In this document: positions 25,715-32,039 of the stretch, piece by piece
How positions within the stretch are numbered: the first letter of the stretch is position 1
How the letters are laid out: each line of letters starts with the position of its first letter
DNA from: DASVNK01 sp036383895
Lineage (GTDB): Bacteria; Verrucomicrobiota; Verrucomicrobiia; Limisphaerales; SXQI01
DNA length: 64,000 nt
NCBI GenBank assembly: GCA_036383895.1
Contig: DASVNK010000065.1
Location: forward strand, 62,001-126,000
Direction: 5' to 3'
Made by a program: the position numbers and the translations under genes
Notes under the pieces: model-generated
Databases searched by the model: none
What the model saw: only the letters and a program-made list of their open reading frames with translations
What the model was told of the DNA's origin: nothing

Positions 25715-25822
25715 TTTGGGTGGGGGCATGGGTAGTTTTGAGTTTTCCATTTTTAGTTTTTAGTTGGGGTTTTGTTCATCGGTTTTCGGGTTGGTAGTTT
25801 TTTCTTCGGGTGTTGAATTCGA

Positions 25823-26995
25823 TTAGGGCTGCGGCGGGTTGGGCGCCGTTGCAGGTGTTGAGAGTTGAGGGTTGTGCGTTGAGAGGTTCTGTTCGGCGGA
25901 TGAGGTGGAAGGAGTTGCGTTTTGGTCTGCTGGGCGGGCGTCGTTTGAGTACGCGCGGAAGCCCTCACCCTGGCCCTCGTCCCGTGCTGGGAGAGGAGAT
26001 GAGTGTGATTGCGGGTCTGCTGGGGCGGTGGTGGTTTCATCCCGCCGAACTGGCACCGAGACGGTGCCGTAACCCGCAGGCGAGGACGCCCGCGCTACAT
26101 GGGAGGCCGTTTGGTCTGCTGGAGCGGCGTTGGTTTCCGTAATGGCGTCGCACGAAAGCTCGGCCAAGTCAGTACGGTTAAGGGACGAGCCGCTTCGCGG
26201 CTGGGCCTCGCACCACCGGGTACTGGCGTCGCTACCGTGAGTTTGGTTCAAGTTGAGGTCTTCGGGTGAAGGTTGGGTGTTTGGGGCATGAGTCATCTCT
26301 GAATTCTCAGGTTTCAAGGTGGAACCACGGTTGGGTGAGGGTTGGGGGGCGGAGCCGGGGATTGGAGGCTGGGCTGGGGTTGGGAGCCCGGAGACTATGG
26401 GTGGGAGGGAGCCGAAAAGGTGACGGACGAGGCGTTCCTGATATTTGACGTTGCGTTTTTTCGTGGGTTTGGGGTCGAGGTATTTTTTTTCGGCGAGGCG
26501 CTGGCGGCGTTCGGCTACGGCGGCGAGGCGGGCGTGGGTGTTTTCGCGGAGCTTGAGGTATTTCATTTTGTGTTCGTCGATGGCGCTGCGGCGGGGGTGG
26601 TCGGCAATGCGGAGGAGGGCGGTGAGTTGTTTGGTGGATTGTTCGGGGAGCGCGGCGATTTTGAAGGCGGCGCGTTGAACGAGTTGTTGGGTGCCGTTGG
26701 ACCATTGGACTTCCTGGCCGTTTTGGGCGGCGAGGAGTTCGGTGAGGTTTTGTTTATCGTCGAGGAGTGAATTGATCTGGTGGAGGACGACGGTGCGGTC
26801 GCGCAGGCGCTGGAGGGTGCTGCGGGAGGCGATGGTGTCGAAGCCGCCTTCGGCGCGTGGTTTGGCGACGCGTTCGCGGACGGAGTCATAGGTTTGGGAA
26901 GGGTCCATCAGCCATTGGGAGATTTGCTCGCGATCGGCATCGGAGAGATGGGCGAGGGCGGGTTGGGGGCGGAGTTTGTAGGTGGTGGTGATCAT
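25823..26995 (-). CDS. Unrecognised protein with helical N-terminal half and repeat-derived C-terminal half
   Basis: Residues 1-190 look like real protein: helical, charged, with segments such as LSDADREQISQWLMDP and ASRSTLQRLRDR that resemble a small winged-helix or phage terminase small-subunit-like N-terminus. Only the helix-rich character is clear. From about residue 195 the sequence becomes Pro/Ser/Thr/Asn-rich and encodes translated intergenic repeats, for example SPLPARDEGQGEGF and STHNPQLSTPA. I cannot assign a function. The true C-terminus may have been extended by repeat insertion. Confidence 0.6.
   Translation of the reverse strand: MITTTYKLRPQPALAHLSDADREQISQWLMDPSQTYDSVRERVAKPRAEGGFDTIASRSTLQRLRDRTVVLHQINSLLDDKQNLTELLAAQNGQEVQWSNGTQQLVQRAAFKIAALPEQSTKQLTALLRIADHPRRSAIDEHKMKYLKLRENTHARLAAVAERRQRLAEKKYLDPKPTKKRNVKYQERLVRHLFGSLPPIVSGLPTPAQPPIPGSAPQPSPNRGSTLKPENSEMTHAPNTQPSPEDLNLNQTHGSDASTRWCEAQPRSGSSLNRTDLAELSCDAITETNAAPADQTASHVARASSPAGYGTVSVPVRRDETTTAPADPQSHSSPLPARDEGQGEGFRAYSNDARPADQNATPSTSSAEQNLSTHNPQLSTPATAPNPPQP
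25966..26107. repeat. Interspersed repeat-like block inside the coding frame
   Basis: The block contains a CCTCACCCTGGCCCTCGTCC-type segment ending in GGGAGAGGAG. It also has an inverted repeat GGCACCG/CGGTGCC (26052-26058, 26062-26068) followed by AACCCGCAGGCGAGGACGCC. Segments of this kind are familiar as scattered intergenic repeats in many environmental genomes. That recognition is from memory and was not searched. Here the block is read through in frame by the minus-strand gene. Confidence 0.5.
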
Positions 26996-27060
26996 AGGTT
27001 TTGGTGGTTGGTGGTTTTGTTGGTTTTGGTTTTGGTTTCGGTTTTTGGCGTCGGTTTTTG

Positions 27061-27201
27061 GCGTTAAAAAGCGTTAAAAGGCGTTAAATCAAGGGGTTTG
27101 GGGAATTGCAGATTGCAGATTGCAGATTGCAAAATGCACAGGGCAAAGTGCCTGAGACACAGGTAAGTGATGAGTGATGAGTGATGAGTGATGAGTGATG
27201 A
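27061..27201. repeat. Cluster of short tandem repeats (10-bp and two 7-bp arrays)
   Basis: Three arrays follow one another. GCGTTAAA(AA/AG/TC) occurs three times at 27061-27090. ATTGCAG occurs almost four times at 27105-27131. GTGATGA occurs five times without error at 27167-27201. The preceding 60 bp are nearly all G and T on the plus strand. None has spacers, so they are not CRISPR arrays. Confidence 0.93.
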
Positions 27202-27530
27202 GGGTGGCGGGAAGGAGCCGTGGGATTTGGGACCGCTAGTCCAAAGCGGGGCTGAGTGCCGCGCAGTCCGCAGTGGATTGACGCGGCACGGGTGGAGGAG
27301 ACCTGGGTTACTTGGCTATGGGTGTCACCGGATCGGCGGGGCTGAAGTCGCGGGCCAGTGTTGGCTCGCGGCTTGAGGCACGCTGAGAGCTTCGGTGACA
27401 CAGAATATGTGTTCTGTGTCATGGGGAGAAGAATAAAGGATGTGCGAGTTGTGTCTAGAGGAAATTTTTTTTGGAGGATGGAAGTATGGGAGAGATGGGA
27501 AGTATGGGAAGTATCTCGGATGGCGGAGAG
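27202..27530. other. Gene-free interval with inverted repeats
   Basis: No gene is supported here. GTGCCGCG (27256-27263) pairs with CGCGGCAC (27282-27289) within a segment reading AGTCCAAAGCGG..., again resembling a dispersed intergenic element. A second hairpin at 27397-27420 is listed separately. Purine-rich sequence (27421-27500) follows. Confidence 0.55.
27397..27420. repeat. Perfect 9-bp inverted repeat
   Basis: GACACAGAA (27397-27405) and TTCTGTGTC (27412-27420) flank a 6-base centre. It lies 110 bp past the stop of the minus-strand gene ending at 27531 and has no T tract on either side. It may be an operator, a weak terminator or part of the repeat cluster. Confidence 0.55.
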
Positions 27531-28160
27531 TTAGGGCGGAAGGATTGAGCGCTTGATCTCCTGAATTCGCGCAAACCATCTGGACGCGATTCTGGCTGAT
27601 GCGTCGATGTCCAGAGCCAAGAGAGCCTTTAAATCAGGGGACGATCGTAGCTCTTGAAGCCAAGACGGGACGGGCGCAGCGATCGAAGCGAGTTCGAGAA
27701 GTGCGGCGGCAGCTTTGGCTGATCGGTCAATTGTTCCGGCGGGACCTGTAGCTGAATGACGTTCCTCTGGCGACATCCTCCGGCTTTCCGAAGTATCGAT
27801 GGGACATTTTGCTTCCAATCGAGCACGGGCTTGAGATGAAAAGTCGGGATCAACGATGAAGAGAGCAGCAGCGAGTTGAGGAGTGACCCAACTTCCACAG
27901 TCGAGCTGGCGCCATAAAAGCGTGGTGGCTTGGGAATTGAATCCGGCCAAGATCACGGTGACAGCGGCGACCAAATGGGGCCTCCAATTCGGATCGGAAA
28001 GAAGGTTGTAGATGTCGGGGAAAGGATCTGGAACGGAGGTGCAGCACTTCTGGACGAGAGCAACAGCGTCGTGTGAATCGGCGGAATTGAGATTCAATAG
28101 GGCGAGGTAACCGTGCGGTGATTGAAATATGGGCTCAAAGATGCCGAACTCTGGACGCAT
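27531..28160 (-). CDS. Hypothetical protein (209 aa)
   Basis: The product is a mostly helical soluble protein with no signal peptide. It has a Trp-rich centre (LSDPNWRPHLVAAVTVIL, LLWRQLDCGSWVTPQLAAAL) and a helical C-terminus (SPDLKALLALDIDASARIASRW). The repeated helix pairs and the GSWVTPQLA segment suggest a HEAT-like or adaptor fold, but I recognise no family. It lies divergently from the plus-strand gene at 28203 and begins the run of unrecognised small genes. Confidence 0.68.
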   Translation of the reverse strand: MRPEFGIFEPIFQSPHGYLALLNLNSADSHDAVALVQKCCTSVPDPFPDIYNLLSDPNWRPHLVAAVTVILAGFNSQATTLLWRQLDCGSWVTPQLAAALFIVDPDFSSQARARLEAKCPIDTSESRRMSPEERHSATGPAGTIDRSAKAAAALLELASIAAPVPSWLQELRSSPDLKALLALDIDASARIASRWFARIQEIKRSILPP

Positions 28161-28202
28161 AGGAGTTTTGTTACAGGACGGTGGTTCGGAAGCCGAGGCA
28201 AA

Positions 28203-28523
28203 ATGCGCAACGGTGCTCTCTGGGGTGTGTTAGGATTGGAGGGTGGAGATCCCTCCAGAATCATTGCCAAGGGAAGTTGGCTTTATGACGGTTCGGTTCG
28301 GTGCGGAGTTATCATTCAGCGGGAGGAGGTGTGGCCTGCATTCTTCGATCCTGAGGACGATCCCAACGTGGAAGATAAAGTGATGCCTTGCGTCTCGATT
28401 TGGTATGAGAACCCTGGCGGCGGCCACACGTTCGAGGCAGGTGGCGGTTATTGCCACACGGTGGAGGAGGCGAAGGTTAAGGTTGAAGATACATTAGGGA
28501 GCCGGGTGGAATGGGAGAAGTGA
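28203..28523 (+). CDS. Hypothetical protein (106 aa)
   Basis: The ATG at 28203 is preferred because an earlier start at 28122 would overlap the divergent gene. The product is a small beta-rich protein with GSWLYDGSVRCGVIIQREEV, AFFDPEDDPNVEDKVMPCVS and GGGHTFEAGGGYCHTVEEAK, ending in a helix. It has no membrane segment. It resembles in style small contact-system immunity proteins, but no toxin gene is adjacent and I make no functional claim. Confidence 0.65.
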   Translation: MRNGALWGVLGLEGGDPSRIIAKGSWLYDGSVRCGVIIQREEVWPAFFDPEDDPNVEDKVMPCVSIWYENPGGGHTFEAGGGYCHTVEEAKVKVEDTLGSRVEWEK

Positions 28524-28673
28524 GTAGCGGACTGCAGTATGGTCGGGCCATCTCGACGGCCTCGCTTTTTTTTCATACAGTCGGCGATCCCTCGAGGATT
28601 GCTGAAATAGAGGGTTTCATGGAAGCGAGCCAGCCGCGTTCAACGAAACCCGAATTGAACGGGGTTACGCACT

Positions 28674-29402
28674 TTGATTCGACTGAGCAAAAGATCGATC
28701 ATAGCAATTGGTGGCGCTTGCGTTGCGTTCGCACTCCTATTGATGCTGCCGCGCCTTCAAGAGGCCCGTGCAGATGCCGAGTATGAGCAAAGGATTCAAG
28801 CGCTACTTCGCTCAGCGTCCGAATTGGGCGCTGACGGAGTTCCGCTTTTGGTCAACGTTTTGTTCGCTGCGAGAACAACGGTTTCCGAACTTGCCCCGAA
28901 GGAACGCGTGAAATGGGCTTTGTTCGTAGGAGATATTCGCGCGGTAAGTATTTCCACCGAACAACTCACAGCGGCGGAAGAGCTTAAAGTCCACGGGACA
29001 AACGCCTGTCAAGCGGTGCCCGCTCTTTTTCGGTTAGCGAAGCGAGATGCACTCTCGGGACAGATGGCTATCGAGGTAATCGCAGCCGCCGGGTGCGACA
29101 GTTTAGAAGTCGTTGAGGGACTCGTTCAATTTGCTGCTGAGAATCAGCATGACAATTCGTTTGTCGCCATCGAAGTGCTCGCATCCCTCGCGAGTAGAAC
29201 TTCGCGCATTGAGCGTCAGCTCCTTAGGACCTTGGAACGAACTGATGATTTGCGCCTGGCGAATACAATACTATTCGTCTTCCGTTTGAGTGGGTTCAAG
29301 GATTCTGACGCTGTTCCCATTTTGCAACGGTACGCAGAGTATGAAGAAACGAAAGACCACGCTCTAGCAGCGTTGAAGGGTGCCCACGCTATTTCAAACT
29401 GA
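28674..29402 (+). CDS. Membrane-anchored HEAT-like hypothetical protein
   Basis: A TTG at 28674 opens the frame. An N-terminal signal anchor (KRSIIAIGGACVAFALLLML, about residues 6-25) is followed by about 210 helical residues. These read as HEAT-like repeats (ACQAVPALFRLAKRDALSG, NSFVAIEVLASLASRTSRIE). Repeats of this kind bind proteins; the partner is unknown. It is one of four consecutive plus-strand genes without recognised function (28203-30246). Confidence 0.68.
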   Translation: MIRLSKRSIIAIGGACVAFALLLMLPRLQEARADAEYEQRIQALLRSASELGADGVPLLVNVLFAARTTVSELAPKERVKWALFVGDIRAVSISTEQLTAAEELKVHGTNACQAVPALFRLAKRDALSGQMAIEVIAAAGCDSLEVVEGLVQFAAENQHDNSFVAIEVLASLASRTSRIERQLLRTLERTDDLRLANTILFVFRLSGFKDSDAVPILQRYAEYEETKDHALAALKGAHAISN

Positions 29403-29499
29403 AATTCGCCCTATGGGTGCAGTATAGGGCAGCCTTTGATTTTGATGGGCTTGCTGGTTTGGTGGTGGGCGCTGCGGCAGACGAATGAGGAGGCGCGCA

Positions 29500-29883
29500 A
29501 TGATGCGAGAAAGATTTAGGGAGGTCATAGAAGCAGTGCGAGAACGCCGCGGATTTCTCATTGGTTGTGTCGCTATGTTTGGAGCTCTGTTTTGCGCGGG
29601 CTTAATGATCGCGATTTTGTACACCACGCCGCTTTCGTATATGTATTGCCTGTTTCGCGAGGAGTCTTGGATGGCGGCCAAAACGGAAGCACAACTGGAT
29701 CGCCGCGTTTTTGCTTTTTATACGAAGCAGAGAATTCTTCCCAAGGATTCGGGTTGGGGATGGAATTATGTTTTAAAGCCGGGCGAGAGGATGATTCAGT
29801 ATATGATCTTCGGCAAGGAACCGTTCGATGTGGTTTTGGATGAAAAGTCGCAGGTTGTGGCGGCGTTTACGTCATATGAATGA
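29500..29883 (+). CDS. Membrane hypothetical protein (127 aa)
   Basis: GGAGG at 29488-29492 supports the ATG at 29500; an earlier in-frame ATG at 29485 is less likely. The protein has one strong membrane segment (GFLIGCVAMFGALFCAGLMIAILY, about residues 18-41, read in two parts). A C-terminal domain of about 80 residues follows, with GWGWNYVLKPGERMIQYMIF. The C-terminal part looks like a small periplasmic or cytoplasmic sheet domain. No family recognised. Confidence 0.65.
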   Translation: MMRERFREVIEAVRERRGFLIGCVAMFGALFCAGLMIAILYTTPLSYMYCLFREESWMAAKTEAQLDRRVFAFYTKQRILPKDSGWGWNYVLKPGERMIQYMIFGKEPFDVVLDEKSQVVAAFTSYE

Positions 29884-29931
29884 GGCAATTGAAGATTATT
29901 CGGTGACGAGCTAATAGCATCCACGAGCGCC

Positions 29932-30246
29932 ATGAACGCCACGCGGATTCTTCTTCTACTGATTATGGCGGGTCTGGTCTACGTCATGGTGGTTATGCCG
30001 GGAATGTGGGACTCGAAACGGAGAGCGGACGCACACCGGGCACATGCCGAGGCACCCACGGAGACCACACGCATGCGAATAGAGGAGGCCAAGCGTCTCG
30101 ATTGGGAAGATATCAAACGCTTCGAATTGATTTGTGCGGGCGCATTTTTGGTTTGTTTCTACATTTTCAAACGAGCGAAGCCTCGGGGTGGAGGCTTGCG
30201 TGTTTTGAAAGCAATGGATGATTCTTTCGTCCCTCCCGGGACTTAG
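29932..30246 (+). CDS. Small two-helix membrane protein (104 aa)
   Basis: The protein has two hydrophobic segments (about 5-24, RILLLLIMAGLVYVMVVMPG, and about 66-80, ELICAGAFLVCFYIF). They are separated by a charged helix of about 40 residues. Its ATG lies 48 bp after the preceding gene on the same strand, and a long perfect inverted repeat follows the stop. No family recognised. Confidence 0.62.
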   Translation: MNATRILLLLIMAGLVYVMVVMPGMWDSKRRADAHRAHAEAPTETTRMRIEEAKRLDWEDIKRFELICAGAFLVCFYIFKRAKPRGGGLRVLKAMDDSFVPPGT

Positions 30247-30265
30247 CCTGTTTGGCTTCTAAACC

Positions 30266-30292
30266 CACCGTTTCAACGCCGTTGAAACGGTG
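30266..30292. terminator. Perfect 12-bp inverted repeat with 3-base loop
   Basis: CACCGTTTCAAC (30266-30277), loop GCC and GTTGAAACGGTG (30281-30292) form a near-ideal hairpin 20 bp after the stop of the small membrane gene. There is no T tract, so it could be a weak terminator or a REP-like palindromic repeat. Confidence 0.5.
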
Positions 30293-30576
30293 TGGCCCGC
30301 ACCATGTCGCTAAAATTCACGAAAGCCGCGTAATTCCCGCAGTTCCACCAAATTCCACTTCGACCGCTTCGATTCTGGATTCCACCTGCCTCCCGCCGTC
30401 TAGTCTGCGTAAACACTTGATTTCCCGCTCACTACGGAAATTTCCCGCCCTCCTGCGAAAAAGCTGCGAGTCAACATTTACGCTGCAACTACCTCATTTC
30501 ACCCAATTTCACGTTAAACAAAACATCCGGGAGTTCCCCGGTAGCGGAATTCCTGAGTTCCGTTCAAGCTGGCCGG
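30293..30576. other. Interval without a recognised gene
   Basis: A long plus-strand frame runs through here from 30252 into the next gene in a different phase, but it reads as low-quality Arg/Pro/His-rich sequence and has no start signal. The interval probably carries the promoter for the HTTM gene. I see no other structure in it. Confidence 0.5.
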
Positions 30577-32004
30577 GTGGTAGTCGCAAGCCCAGCCACA
30601 GATCGCGACCTCTCAGCGTCCATCGAACCACGCGAGCGAAGCCTTTTCTCCCGCGCGGCCGATCGACTTTTCGCGCCGGTCGACATCGCTCCGATCATCG
30701 TTTTCCGCATCCTCTTCGGCGTCATGATGATGCTGGAAGTCGGCGGCTACACCGTCGCCGGTCTCGTCCGGAGAAACTGGGTCGAACCGGAAGTCCACTT
30801 TACCTATTTCGGCTGGAGTTGGGTGCCGACCATGCTGGGGAACTGGACATACGTCCTCATCGGCGTCTGCATGGTCGCGGCGATCGGCATCACGCTGGGC
30901 GCGTATTATCGCATCTGCGCGGGCGTCTTCGCGTTTGGGTTCACCTGGTTCTACCTCATGGAGCAGGCGAACTACATGAACCATTTCTATTTGATTTGCC
31001 TGCTCGCCTTCACGGCATTCGTCCTCCCGCTCGAACGCGCGTTCAGTCTCGACGCCAGGCGCAAACCCGAAATCCGCGCCCGCACGGTTCCCGCCTGGAC
31101 GTTGCTGCTGCTCCAGGCCCACATGGCCATCGGCTATTTCTTCGGCGGCATAGCCAAGATGAACAGCGACTGGCTGCGCGGCGAACCGATCCGCACTTGG
31201 CTGCACACCGGCTCGATGGGCGAACAACTCGGGCCCACGTTCGACAACGAATTTACCGTCTACGCACTCAGTTACGGCGGATTGCTCTTCGATCTCCTGG
31301 TCGTGCCCTTCCTAATCTGGCGCCGCACTCGAATGTTCGCCCTGGGCGGCGCGATTTTCTTTCACCTTTCGAATGCATGGCTCTTCAACATCGGCATCTT
31401 TCCATTCCTCTCGATCATGATGACGCTCCTGTTCCTGAATCCCGGCTGGCACCGGAAACTCCTGCGCCTGGATCGACGCGGTCTCGTAACGCGACATCAG
31501 CAATGGGGTGCGCGGCATCTCGTCGTTCCATTGCTGGCTATGTATTTCGCGTACCATCTTTTCATGCCATTCCGCCATTGGCTCTATCCAGGCAACGTTC
31601 ACTGGACCGAGGAGGGGCATCGTTACGCGTGGCACATGATGCTTCGCACCAAACGGGGCGAGGCATTTTTCGTGGTGGAAGATCGAAACAAGCGGCAGGT
31701 CTGGAAAGTCGATCCCAAGCCTTATCTCTCCCTCCGCCAGCAGAGGAAAATGAGCGTGCATCCGGAAATGCTCTTGCAGATGGCGCATTTTATCCGGGAA
31801 CGCTGGGGTTCAGAAAACATCGCGGTCTACGCCGTCGCCACCGTTAAGTTAAACGACCACAAACCCGCACTGTTAGTCGATCCGCGGGTCGACCTCTCTC
31901 GCGAAGAACTGACCATGGGCCCGAGCCGCTGGATTCTGCCGTTCGGAAACGCGGTGGAAATTCCCACTCGATTTCTACTCGCGCCGTACGCGCCGAAAAG
32001 ATAG
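30577..32004 (+). CDS. HTTM-domain membrane protein (vitamin K-dependent gamma-carboxylase-like)
   Basis: The 475-residue product has an HTTM-type membrane domain (about 35-310) with many helices. It includes NWVEPEVHFTYFGWSWV, MEQANYMNHFYLICLLAFTA and the motif GYFFGGIAKMNSDWLRGEP, whose Lys corresponds to the catalytic-site region of gamma-carboxylases. A soluble C-terminal domain (about 340-475) includes GHRYAWHMMLRTKRGEAFF. The family is widespread in bacteria with largely unknown substrates. The start is a GTG. glnE follows 35 bp after the stop. Confidence 0.85.
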   Translation: MVVASPATDRDLSASIEPRERSLFSRAADRLFAPVDIAPIIVFRILFGVMMMLEVGGYTVAGLVRRNWVEPEVHFTYFGWSWVPTMLGNWTYVLIGVCMVAAIGITLGAYYRICAGVFAFGFTWFYLMEQANYMNHFYLICLLAFTAFVLPLERAFSLDARRKPEIRARTVPAWTLLLLQAHMAIGYFFGGIAKMNSDWLRGEPIRTWLHTGSMGEQLGPTFDNEFTVYALSYGGLLFDLLVVPFLIWRRTRMFALGGAIFFHLSNAWLFNIGIFPFLSIMMTLLFLNPGWHRKLLRLDRRGLVTRHQQWGARHLVVPLLAMYFAYHLFMPFRHWLYPGNVHWTEEGHRYAWHMMLRTKRGEAFFVVEDRNKRQVWKVDPKPYLSLRQQRKMSVHPEMLLQMAHFIRERWGSENIAVYAVATVKLNDHKPALLVDPRVDLSREELTMGPSRWILPFGNAVEIPTRFLLAPYAPKR

Positions 32005-32039
32005 TTGCGTTCTCAATTACCACGTGCGTACTTCCGCAC

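Noticed and set aside
24800..25750. Long minus-strand frame opposite DUF72
   Set aside because: It is antisense to a well-recognised gene and is Pro/His/Arg-rich; only the last 111 codons, with a signal peptide, look real.
27061..27201. Possible CRISPR array
   Set aside because: Units are 7-10 bp, directly adjacent and without spacers, and no cas gene is present.
30252..31847. Long plus-strand frame overlapping the HTTM gene
   Set aside because: It is a shifted frame of a clear membrane protein with no domain and an Arg/His-rich composition.
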